Assembly: GCA_003140785.1 (NCBI GenBank)
Contig: PLKY01000357.1
Coordinates: 561 to 26,047, forward strand
From: Acidobacteriaceae bacterium
Lineage (GTDB): Bacteria > Acidobacteriota > Terriglobia > Terriglobales > Acidobacteriaceae
Length of the DNA stretch: 25,487 nucleotides
Reading direction: 5' to 3'
The first letter of the stretch is position 1. Each line of letters opens with the position of its first letter. Both the position numbers and the translations under genes were made by a program. Below the pieces are notes generated by a model. The model searched no databases and was not told the DNA's origin. It worked only from the letters and a program-made list of their open reading frames with translations. Of the stretch, positions 16,017 to 23,938 are shown in pieces.

Positions 16017-18440
16017 TTATGCAGCAACGCTCGTGCCCGCTTCTGCGACGGGCACACTCTGCGGACGGGCATTCATGAGCGGTAACGCCACGGCCAGCAC
16101 ATCTTCAATGTGCGTGGCATAGTGAACATCCACCCCTTCCATCATCTCCGGCGTCAGATCCTCTTCAACGTTCTGGCGATTCTCGGCGGGCAGGATGATG
16201 GTTTGCACCCCGGCCCGGCGCGCCGCCAGGAACTTCTCCTTAATGCCGCCCACCGGCAGTACATTGCCGCTGAGCGTAATCTCGCCAGTCATGGCCGTCA
16301 GGGGACGCACCGGCGTATCCGTCAGGAGCGACGCCAGCACCGTTGTCATGGTCACGCCGGCCGACGGACCATCTTTGGGAATGGCTCCCGCCGGAACGTG
16401 AATGTGAAGGTCGAGGTCCTTATTGAAGTCCTCGGCAAGCCCCAGGCGGCCGGAATTCGAGCGGACCCAGGTCAACGCCGCCTGCATGGATTCCTGCATG
16501 ACTTCGCCGATCTGACCCGTCATCGTGAAGCCGCCCTTGCCTTTCATCTTGTTGGCTTCGATGAACAGGATGTCGCCACCTGCCGGTGTCCAGGCCAGAC
16601 CGATCGCCACACCGGGACGCTTGACACGCTCGGCCACTTCAGTCTCGACACGCACCTGGATGCCGCCGAGGAAGTCCTTCAGCACTTCGCGCGTGACGAT
16701 CAACTTCTCCGTCTTGCCCTCCACGACGCGCCTTGCCTGCTTGCGGCAGACAGTGCCGATGACCTGCTCGAGTTTTCGCACACCGGCCTCGCGCGTGTAA
16801 TGCCGCACGATGTGCCGGATCGCCTCTTCCGGAAAATCGATGTGGTCCACCGTAATTCCGTTGGCCTTGATCTGGCGCGGAATCAGGTATTGAAACGCAA
16901 TGTGAACCTTCTCCTCTTCGCTATAGCCCTGCAGCGGGATGATCTCCATGCGATCGATCAACGGCGGCGGCACGGTATCAAGCATGTTGGCTGTGCAAAT
17001 GAACAGCACTTTCGATAGGTCGAAGGGCACGTCGAGATAGTTATCGCGGAACGTGTTGTTCTGCTCCGGGTCGAGCGTTTCGAGCAACGCCGAAGCGGGA
17101 TCGCCACGGAAGTCGCGCCCCAGCTTGTCCACCTCGTCGAGCATGATCACCGGATCGTTGGTTTCCGCCCGGCGGATGCTCTGGATGATCTGGCCCGGTA
17201 GCGCGCCGATGTAGGTGCGACGGTGTCCGCGTATCTCCGCCTCGTCATGCATACCGCCCAGCGAGATCCGCTGGAACTTACGTCCCAAGGCGCGCGCAAT
17301 CGAACGGCCCAGGCTTGTCTTGCCCACGCCCGGAGGGCCGACGAAGCACAGGATCGGGCCCTTCATGTCGGGCTTCAACTCCAGGACCGACAAATAGTCG
17401 AGGATGCGATCCTTGACCTTTTTCAGTTCGTAGTGATCCTCGTCCAGGATCTCCTTGGCCTTGGAGATATCGATCTTCTCGCCGGAACTCTTGGACCAGG
17501 GCAACACGGCAAGCCACTCGATGTAGTTCCGCGTGAGGGAGTAGTCGGCCGCCATGGGAGACATGCGGCCCAGCCGCGTCAGCTCCTTCATTGCCTCTTT
17601 CTTCACGTCGTCCGGCATGCCCGCAGCTTCGATCTTCTCGCGCAGGTCGTCCACCTCGCGCTGACCTTCATCCTGCTCGCCCAGTTCCTTCTGGATGGCC
17701 TTCATCTGCTCGCGCAGATAGTAGTCCCGCTGCGACTGCTGGACTTGATCCTGCACCTCGCTTTGGATCTTGGTGCGCAACTGCTGCACCTCGATCTCCT
17801 TGGCCAGGTGCTTGTTCAGCTGTTCGAGCCGCGCTTGAATCGCGGCTGTTTCAAGAAGCTTCTGCTTGTCGTCGGTCGTTAGGAATGGCAAGGAGGAGGC
17901 GACGAAGTCGACCAGACGGCCCGGATCCTCAATGTTCGCTGCGATTGTCCGGAGTTCGTCCGATAAAGTCGGCGACTCGGAGACGATCTGTTGAAACTGC
18001 CCGATCACATTGCGCACCAGCGCTTCAAGACCGGCATTGGACTCCGGATGAGAATCCTCCAGTTCCTCGATTTCGGCCACCATAAACGGTTCTGTCTGCA
18101 CGTAGCGCAGCAACCGCACGCGGCCGACGCCCTCGGTGAAGACAAAGCGGCTCTGGTTGGGCATGCGTACGACCTTGTGTACGGTGGCGAGAGTGCCCAC
18201 TTCATGCATGTCAGCAGGCTTTGGTGAATCCAACCGCGGATCGAGTTGCGCCGCCACAATGATGGAGCGCTCCTCCCCAAGCGATTCGATCAGCTGGATG
18301 GAGCTCTCCCGTCCAACAGTAAGCGGCAGAACAGCATGCGGGAAAAGCACCGTGTCTCGAACGGGAAGGACGGGAATCCGGCGAGGTCCGGATGCTCCTG
18401 AAGAAGTCGTGGGGGATAAAATTGTCGGCTGGCTTGGCAT
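16017..18440 (-). CDS. lon: ATP-dependent protease Lon (LonA type)
   Basis: Lon degrades misfolded and regulatory proteins in the cytoplasm. The 807-residue product is full length. The N-terminal LON domain (about 20-215) begins IPVLPVRDTVLFPHAVLPL. The AAA+ module has Walker A GPPGVGKT (368-375) and Walker B IMLDEVDK. The C-terminal protease domain carries the catalytic Ser in PKDGPSAG (about 693) and Lys in GGIKEK (about 736). The C-terminal tail is Ala/Val-rich. The frame reaches a TTG at 18458, but ATG 18440 has AAGGA 7 nt upstream and is preferred. A 359-bp leader separates it from the anti-sigma gene, and its own terminator ends the unit, so lon is probably monocistronic. Confidence 0.98.
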   Translation of the reverse strand: MPSQPTILSPTTSSGASGPRRIPVLPVRDTVLFPHAVLPLTVGRESSIQLIESLGEERSIIVAAQLDPRLDSPKPADMHEVGTLATVHKVVRMPNQSRFVFTEGVGRVRLLRYVQTEPFMVAEIEELEDSHPESNAGLEALVRNVIGQFQQIVSESPTLSDELRTIAANIEDPGRLVDFVASSLPFLTTDDKQKLLETAAIQARLEQLNKHLAKEIEVQQLRTKIQSEVQDQVQQSQRDYYLREQMKAIQKELGEQDEGQREVDDLREKIEAAGMPDDVKKEAMKELTRLGRMSPMAADYSLTRNYIEWLAVLPWSKSSGEKIDISKAKEILDEDHYELKKVKDRILDYLSVLELKPDMKGPILCFVGPPGVGKTSLGRSIARALGRKFQRISLGGMHDEAEIRGHRRTYIGALPGQIIQSIRRAETNDPVIMLDEVDKLGRDFRGDPASALLETLDPEQNNTFRDNYLDVPFDLSKVLFICTANMLDTVPPPLIDRMEIIPLQGYSEEEKVHIAFQYLIPRQIKANGITVDHIDFPEEAIRHIVRHYTREAGVRKLEQVIGTVCRKQARRVVEGKTEKLIVTREVLKDFLGGIQVRVETEVAERVKRPGVAIGLAWTPAGGDILFIEANKMKGKGGFTMTGQIGEVMQESMQAALTWVRSNSGRLGLAEDFNKDLDLHIHVPAGAIPKDGPSAGVTMTTVLASLLTDTPVRPLTAMTGEITLSGNVLPVGGIKEKFLAARRAGVQTIILPAENRQNVEEDLTPEMMEGVDVHYATHIEDVLAVALPLMNARPQSVPVAEAGTSVAA

Positions 18441-18799
18441 TGAGTGTCCTTTTATCAACTTTCCTTCATTTAGAGCGCGCAGGTCCAGAAAAGTTTCAGG
18501 AAAGTCGTTCGTTCTCGCAACCTGTATCTCCTCGACCCGAACGATCGTTAATACGTTGCCGGCGCGGATCGGTTCCCAAGGTGAAAGCCTGCGCCCCGCA
18601 CCACTTTTGCGTCAAGTGAGATCGTGGACTTTTAGCCGTAAAGCTCGAGTTTTCAGCTTTCAACACTGTGGAGGCGATCCTTCCTTGGATTCCGGCAAAC
18701 GCCTTGGTTCGCTGAGTATATCGACCCAATCGAAAGGAAATGTGAACGCCGGCCGCGAAAGATTTCGACCCATTTCCGTGAAGGAGGCCCGCGCATAGG
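18441..18799 (-). promoter_or_regulatory. lon upstream region with an ECF-type promoter motif
   Basis: No gene is seen in this 359-bp stretch. On the minus strand GGGAAC (18572-18577), exactly 16 nt, then CGTA (18552-18555) form a motif of the ECF sigma kind (AAC-N16-CGT), predicting a start about 105 nt before the lon ATG. A palindrome AACGATCGTT (18540-18549) lies next to the -10 part. A TATACT hexamer (18715-18720) could be a separate sigma-70 -10 but lacks a -35 at normal spacing. No CIRCE element (GAGTGCTAA) was found. Confidence 0.45.
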
Positions 18800-19054
18800 T
18801 TAATCGGGCTGGATGGGACCTTCTTCCTTTTTAATTGCCAGCTCGATTCGATCCCAGAGGTCTTCCTTAGGCTGTTCAATGGGGAATAGTTGGCGGGCTG
18901 CCTCGGCAATGGTTTCGAGATCGGCGAGCAGAGCACGGCAGTTGGCACAGGTTTGAAGGTGAGGATTCCTCGAAGCATCCTCGCCGGAGGCGATCAGCTC
19001 AGCCAAGTGCTCTTGAAACTCCTGGCAGCTTCGATTATTGCGATCTTCGGTCAT
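18800..19054 (-). CDS. Zinc-binding anti-sigma factor (zf-HC2/ZAS type)
   Basis: An 84-residue protein with the zinc-binding anti-sigma motif H32-x3-C36-x2-C39 (HLQTCANC) and a further Cys at 10. ZAS proteins sequester their cognate ECF sigma factor and release it on a signal, often redox or envelope stress. There is no transmembrane segment, so this one is cytoplasmic or a stand-alone partner. Its start ATG overlaps the sigma gene's TGA as ATGA, with a G-rich ribosome site (GGGAGGGG) inside the sigma gene. Overlap with an ECF gene strongly supports the anti-sigma role. The released sigma's targets are not directly visible, but lon follows on the same strand after a 359-bp region with an ECF-type motif. 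Confidence 0.9.
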   Translation of the reverse strand: MTEDRNNRSCQEFQEHLAELIASGEDASRNPHLQTCANCRALLADLETIAEAARQLFPIEQPKEDLWDRIELAIKKEEGPIQPD

Positions 19055-19722
19055 TGCCGCCCCTCCCTCTGAAGAGAAGTGCGCAGAGCGTCTCTGAGTT
19101 TCAGCCTCGCCTTATGCAATTGCGATTTGCTGTTGCCGATCGAGCAATCGAGCATTCCTGCAATCTCATTATGCTCGTAGCCTTCCACGTCATGCAGAAC
19201 GAATATCAGCCTGTAGCCTGCGGGAAGCTCGGCGACTGCGCGCTCGAGCGCCAGTCTGTCGATCGACCCGGACAAAGACAAATCCGGTGCGCCGAAGCTG
19301 CGGCCAGGGCCGTCGTCATGAGTGGGTTCCATGGCCTCGTCCAGGGACATGAGAGGAAGCCCCTTCTTGCGTAGGTGCATCAGAACTACATTGATCGCGA
19401 GGCGGTGCAACCACGTGGAAAATGCCGAATCGCCCCGAAACGTGGCGATCTTTCGATGCAGCTGAAGAAATGCCTCCTGGGTAAGGTCTTCGGCCTCAGC
19501 CGCATTGCCCACCATGCGTAAGCAAAGAGAGTAAATCCGTCTTTTATGGATGGAATAGAGTTGGGCAAAAGCGTGGTGGTCCCCTGCCTGAGCAAGGGCG
19601 AGCGTATTGGCGTCTGGAGAATTGGCCGACGGGGTAACGGTCCGCGCCGCGCCATCTAAAGCTGACGTCGGCCCAGATTCCGGGGTGGATGAGGAATTTT
19701 TCTCAGAATTCGATCGGGGCAT
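19051..19722 (-). CDS. ECF RNA polymerase sigma factor (sigma-70 family)
   Basis: A 223-residue ECF sigma factor. Region 2 (about 47-113) contains AFAQLYSIHKRRIYSLCLRM, NAAEAEDLTQEAFLQLHRKI and GDSAFSTWLHRLAINV. Region 4 (about 157-213) contains AVAELPAGYRLIFVLHDVEGYEHNEIAGML and the recognition helix SIGNSKSQLHKARLKLRDAL. Region 3 is absent, as expected. The N-terminal 40 residues are Ser/Pro-rich and unlike the conserved domain. ATG 19722 is chosen because GGAAGG lies 8 nt upstream; the open frame continues to 19902 but crosses the divergent promoter region. A weak AAC-N16-CGTT motif at 19888-19913 could be an autoregulated promoter. Confidence 0.95.
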   Translation of the reverse strand: MPRSNSEKNSSSTPESGPTSALDGAARTVTPSANSPDANTLALAQAGDHHAFAQLYSIHKRRIYSLCLRMVGNAAEAEDLTQEAFLQLHRKIATFRGDSAFSTWLHRLAINVVLMHLRKKGLPLMSLDEAMEPTHDDGPGRSFGAPDLSLSGSIDRLALERAVAELPAGYRLIFVLHDVEGYEHNEIAGMLDCSIGNSKSQLHKARLKLRDALRTSLQREGRQ

Positions 19723-19922
19723 GCGTAACCTTCCAGGGGAATCGCTTGCAATTGCGAGTCGGGTGGTACTGCGCCGTGCGTCTATGGTGGTTAGTATAGG
19801 GTGCAGCATTTGGGTCGGCGGAGCTTCGGCGTTCATAGTCCTTGGAGATGCCATGCAGATTCTTATTTGGATGCAATCATTTGCCGCAACGAAGCCTTGC
19901 ATCTAGTGTTTTTTCAGGAGAA
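19723..19922. promoter_or_regulatory. Divergent region between the ECF sigma gene and the bamA-like operon
   Basis: This 200-bp region must hold promoters for both directions. On the minus strand AAAAAC (19908-19913), 16 nt, CGTT (19888-19891) fits the general AAC-N16-CGT ECF spacing but not the GGAAC consensus. A TATACT hexamer is on the minus strand near 19795 without a matching -35. On the plus strand AGGAG (19916-19920) is the ribosome site of the bamA-like gene; no convincing promoter was found for it. Confidence 0.3.
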
Positions 19923-22900
19923 ATGGTTTTGAGGACAAACCCGGCGGGAACCCTGGGTAAGCGAATAAAGTCGGGCATCCTGCTGGCGGCCATTATTGCG
20001 GCTGTCTTGACTGGAACCACTCTTGCATCTGGCCAGCAACGTACATCCTCAGTCAATATCGATCGCCAGAAGGAGGATGATGGGCAGCAGACTCAAGCCC
20101 TCGGAAAGCCCGAATCTGGCCCCGTGGCGGAATTCCTCGGTGCGACTATTTTGCGAATTGACTTCGTGGGGGCCGACCCAGCCCGATTCACCCCGCTTCC
20201 CGAAGGACTCGCCAAGCTCATCGGAACTCCGCTCACCCAGGAGAGCCTCTCCCGGAGCCTTCGCCAGGTGTTTGCGACCGGTCTTTTTGAAACTGTCAAG
20301 GTTGAAGGAGTGCGTGTCCCGAAAGGCATCGTTCTGATCTTCAACGGGGCGCCCCGCTTGTTTGTCGGGACGGTGAGCGTGGTCGGCGCGAAGGGCGCCA
20401 CAATCAATACGCAACTCGAGCGCGCTACCCGGCTCCAAGCCGGTACTCGATTCACTGAGGCACGGCTCAATCAGGGGATCGACCAAATGCGGCAGGCGCT
20501 CCTGGACAACGGTTTTCATGAGGCAGTGATCACGCACACCATCACCCCACGTCCAAACGAACAACTTGTCGATATCGCCTTTAAAGTGGTTTCCGGACCT
20601 CAGGCGCGGGTCGGCGCAGTTCAGGTAACCGGAGAACCTGGCATGAGTGTCGACGAGTTCCGGCGTCACGCCCATCTTCACCCGGGGGGCCGCGTCGACC
20701 ACGACACCGCCAATCGCGCCTTGAATGGAGTGCTGAAGTACTACCAGAAGCAAGGCCGCCTTGAGGCCGAGATCAAGCTCGAGTCGCAGAATTACTTACC
20801 AGACACAAAGCGAACCGACTTTACGTTCACGGTAAATCGTGGACCGGTCGTGAAGATTCGGGTGGAAGGAGCGGGGATCAGCAATGATCGCCTGAAGCAT
20901 GCGATCCCCGTGTACGAAGAGGGAACGGTGGACGAAGATCTTCTCAACGAAGGGAACCGGCGGCTGCGCGACTATTTCCAGCGGCTGGGCTATTTCGAAG
21001 TGAAGGTTGACCACGAGCGCCAAGCGCCAGGACCTGACCAGGTCGTGATCCTCTACACCGTCACCTTGGGATTGAAGCGCCGCGTCGAGAGTGTGACTGT
21101 GAGTGGAAATCGATATTTCAATTCCGCGACGTTGAAGGATTTGCTAAGCGTTCACGCAGCCGACTCGATTGATCGGCATGGCGTTTACAGTCAAGCGCTT
21201 TTGGTGGCGGACATCGGCGCTCTCGAGAACGTATATCAGAACAATGGTTTCTCGTCGGTCAAAGTGACCCCGCGAACGACTCCGATCAACCCGGGCGCCA
21301 CAACTCCAGGAAAGGGCATGCAAGCTTCCGCCAAGCATGCCGGTCTTGCTGTGGAATACCAAATAAATGAAGGCGTACAGCAAAGGGTAGGTACGGTGAC
21401 GCTGGAAGGAAACGAAAGCGTCGAGGCTGCGAAGCTGCTTCCGCTGATGAATACTTCAGCGGGCCAGTTGCTTTCGCCACAAAACCTCGCCGGAGACCGA
21501 GACACCCTTTTGACTGACTACCTGAGCCGAGGATTTGATCAGGTGCGGATCGAAGTTGACCAGAAGCCACAGCCTGAGGATGCCAACGTCTTGAATGTGG
21601 TCTTCCATATCACGGAAGGCGAGCAGGTCTTCGTACGAAAGGTATTGTTGACGGGACTGCTCTTCACCCGGACCGACACTGTCGCCAAAGCCATTACGCT
21701 TCATGCAGGCGATCCACTCAACCAGACCGCTCTGCTTGAAACGCAGCGCAACCTGTATAACTTCGCACTCTTCAATGAAGTCGACACGGCAATTGAGAAC
21801 CCAAACGGCGCAGAGACACGCAAGACCGTGCTTCTGCAAATCGCCGAAGCCCGCCGATGGACGTTTACCTACGGACTCGGCTTCGAGGCGCAAACAGGAA
21901 CTCCGCAAAACAATTGCGCCGGATACAACGCCATCGGAACCCCATGCTCGCCCAATGGCAAGACGGCAATCAGCCCTCGGGTCCTCGGCGCTCTCACGCG
22001 CAATGGCCTTTTTGGTCGAGATCAGTCGGCCTCGATCCAGGGCACCTACGGTCTACTGGAACAGAATGTGAACCTCGTCTTCCAGAATCCGCACTTTAAC
22101 GGCAACCCGAACTTTGGACTCACCTTCACCGGCGGATACGCGAACAGCCAAGACGTCACGACCTATGTGGCCTCGAAACTGGACGCCGGACTCCGGTGGA
22201 CCGAGCACTTCAATGGCGCCGGAAAAATTCTATCGAGGGCCAATACCTTTATTTACGAGTTCGATTTTCGGCGAGTGAAGGTGGCCGCAAGCAGTTTGCA
22301 GGTTTTTCCGACTGAGATTCCGATTTTGTCGCAGGCCGTTCGGGTGGCCGGACCGGGAATGACATGGCTTCGCGACACGCGTGATTCCCCGCTGGATGCC
22401 CATCGCGGAACATACACAAGCTTTCAGGAGTTTTTCTCCAGTCACGCATTTGGCTCGGAGGCGCAGTTCAACCGGCTCGACGTTTCCAATTCCAGCTTCT
22501 ATGGTTTCGACAAGAACCGCTTCGTGCTTGCGCGCAACAGCCGCTATGCGCAAGAGCGTGCCTTCGGCGCGGATTCCGATAAGTTGATCCCTCTTCCCGA
22601 AAGGCTCTACGCCGGCGGTCCTACGTCGCTGCGCGGATTCTCGATCAACGCCGCCGGACCGCGCGATCCCGAGACAGGTTTTCCCATCGGCGGAGCCGGA
22701 GCACTGGCGAACAGCACCGAACTCCGATTGCCGCCGCCAACGCTTCCGTGGGTTGGGGACACGGTCAGCTTCGTTCTCTTCCATGACATGGGCAACGTGT
22801 TTGCGAATGCGGGAGATGCGGGGCAAGCCGCCTTGCGGATTCACCAGCCGGATCGCGACTCCTGCAAAGTGCTCACGCCAGGCACAGTGGCGAATCCACC

Positions 22901-23159
22901 CACACCGCCGAATCCGCCGCCGCCAACTTCAATCGGCCCTCTGGGAGATTGCAGCTTCAATTATTTCTCCCATGCTGCGGGTCTGGGTTTGCGCTACCAT
23001 ACGCCCGTCGGTCCCATTCGCCTGGATTTCAGCTATAACCTGAATCCACCCATCTACCCGATAAACGTCAACTATTCGCTGTCGCTTCCTTACACCGATC
23101 AACATGTCGGTGAAGCCGGCCATTTCAATTTCTTTTTCAGCCTGGGTCAGACATTTTGA
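19923..23159 (+). CDS. BamA-like Omp85 outer-membrane assembly protein with about seven POTRA units
   Basis: A 1078-residue protein. It has an N-terminal basic stretch and signal peptide (LAAIIAAVLTGTTLASG), a linker, then POTRA-like repeats at about 76-145, 148-225, 228-308, 310-383, 385-484, 487-566 and 570-642. A beta-barrel runs from about 643 to the end. It has the family's RGF signature (SLRGFSINAAGPRD) and ends in Phe (FFFSLGQTF), the usual barrel-insertion signal. A Pro-rich loop (PPTPPNPPPP) interrupts the barrel. BamA inserts barrel proteins; TamA relatives have 3 POTRA domains and BamA usually 5, so seven is large. The start ATG at 19923 has AGGAG only 2 nt upstream; a TTG two codons later would be better spaced. 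Next to a SurA-like and a TamB-like gene. Confidence 0.9.
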   Translation: MVLRTNPAGTLGKRIKSGILLAAIIAAVLTGTTLASGQQRTSSVNIDRQKEDDGQQTQALGKPESGPVAEFLGATILRIDFVGADPARFTPLPEGLAKLIGTPLTQESLSRSLRQVFATGLFETVKVEGVRVPKGIVLIFNGAPRLFVGTVSVVGAKGATINTQLERATRLQAGTRFTEARLNQGIDQMRQALLDNGFHEAVITHTITPRPNEQLVDIAFKVVSGPQARVGAVQVTGEPGMSVDEFRRHAHLHPGGRVDHDTANRALNGVLKYYQKQGRLEAEIKLESQNYLPDTKRTDFTFTVNRGPVVKIRVEGAGISNDRLKHAIPVYEEGTVDEDLLNEGNRRLRDYFQRLGYFEVKVDHERQAPGPDQVVILYTVTLGLKRRVESVTVSGNRYFNSATLKDLLSVHAADSIDRHGVYSQALLVADIGALENVYQNNGFSSVKVTPRTTPINPGATTPGKGMQASAKHAGLAVEYQINEGVQQRVGTVTLEGNESVEAAKLLPLMNTSAGQLLSPQNLAGDRDTLLTDYLSRGFDQVRIEVDQKPQPEDANVLNVVFHITEGEQVFVRKVLLTGLLFTRTDTVAKAITLHAGDPLNQTALLETQRNLYNFALFNEVDTAIENPNGAETRKTVLLQIAEARRWTFTYGLGFEAQTGTPQNNCAGYNAIGTPCSPNGKTAISPRVLGALTRNGLFGRDQSASIQGTYGLLEQNVNLVFQNPHFNGNPNFGLTFTGGYANSQDVTTYVASKLDAGLRWTEHFNGAGKILSRANTFIYEFDFRRVKVAASSLQVFPTEIPILSQAVRVAGPGMTWLRDTRDSPLDAHRGTYTSFQEFFSSHAFGSEAQFNRLDVSNSSFYGFDKNRFVLARNSRYAQERAFGADSDKLIPLPERLYAGGPTSLRGFSINAAGPRDPETGFPIGGAGALANSTELRLPPPTLPWVGDTVSFVLFHDMGNVFANAGDAGQAALRIHQPDRDSCKVLTPGTVANPPTPPNPPPPTSIGPLGDCSFNYFSHAAGLGLRYHTPVGPIRLDFSYNLNPPIYPINVNYSLSLPYTDQHVGEAGHFNFFFSLGQTF

Positions 23160-23938
23160 TGACTACTTCCGGCAATCCTCAACTCACCTTCAAGACCTAC
23201 GCACAAGGTCTGCGAGGACTGCTTATGGGTCTCGCTTTCGCCGGGTCCGTGCTGGTTCGTGCTCAAACTGCTCCCTCCTCGTCTCCCGTGGTTCTGGATC
23301 ATGTAGTGGCGGTCGTAAACAGCCGCGCCATCCTGGCCAGCGATGTCAACGAGGAAATACTTCTGTCGGTTCTGGAGCCAAGGGGTGCGGACAGCGGTGC
23401 AGAAACTCCGCAGGGTGCCCTGCAACGCATCATCAGCCGCACGCTCATCCGACAGCAGATCCGCGACGAAGATGCCAGGACGATCGTACCAACGAAGGAA
23501 GAGGTGCAGGCACGACTCGCTGAATTACGAAAGCTATTGCCAGTTTGTGTTCGTGAGAACTGCTCTACAGACGCCGGATGGCGGACGTTCCTTGAAAACC
23601 ATGGCCTGACACAAGCGCGCGTGGAATCGTATCTGCGCGGTCGCATCGAGATTCTCAGCTTCATTGAACAACGCTTCAAGCAAGGCCTGAGCATTCCGCA
23701 GCAGGACGTTGAGGCCTACTATCACAACACGCTTGTGCCGCAGTATCAGACGGGACAGACGGTTCCGCAGCTCGATGAGGTCGCTCCACGCATCGAGGAA
23801 ATCCTTCTTCAGCGGCAGGTGAATGCGATGTTCAGCAGTTGGCTCGACAGCTTACGCAAACAAGGCGACGTGGAAGTGTTGGATCCGGCTCTTGAATCGC
23901 CAGAGGATTCTTCCCTGGGAGGCGCCGCATCCCAATGA
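23159..23938 (+). CDS. SurA-like periplasmic chaperone without an apparent PPIase domain
   Basis: A 259-residue secreted protein. The N-terminal signal segment (LLMGLAFAGSVLVRAQ) is followed by the SurA N-domain start VLDHVVAVVNSRAILASDVNEEI, then helices with LQRIISRTLIRQQIRDEDA, and a long C-terminal helix pair (SIPQQDVEAYYHNTLVPQY ... EEILLQRQVNAMFSSWLDSLRKQGDVEVLD). No parvulin-type PPIase module is visible, unlike full SurA (about 430 aa). It probably chaperones outer-membrane proteins on their way to the adjacent BamA-like protein, by context. Two cysteines (CVRENC) could form a disulfide. The ATG overlaps the bamA-like stop codon by 1 nt (TGATG), so translation is coupled. A TTG one codon upstream is an unlikely start. 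Confidence 0.8.
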   Translation: MTTSGNPQLTFKTYAQGLRGLLMGLAFAGSVLVRAQTAPSSSPVVLDHVVAVVNSRAILASDVNEEILLSVLEPRGADSGAETPQGALQRIISRTLIRQQIRDEDARTIVPTKEEVQARLAELRKLLPVCVRENCSTDAGWRTFLENHGLTQARVESYLRGRIEILSFIEQRFKQGLSIPQQDVEAYYHNTLVPQYQTGQTVPQLDEVAPRIEEILLQRQVNAMFSSWLDSLRKQGDVEVLDPALESPEDSSLGGAASQ

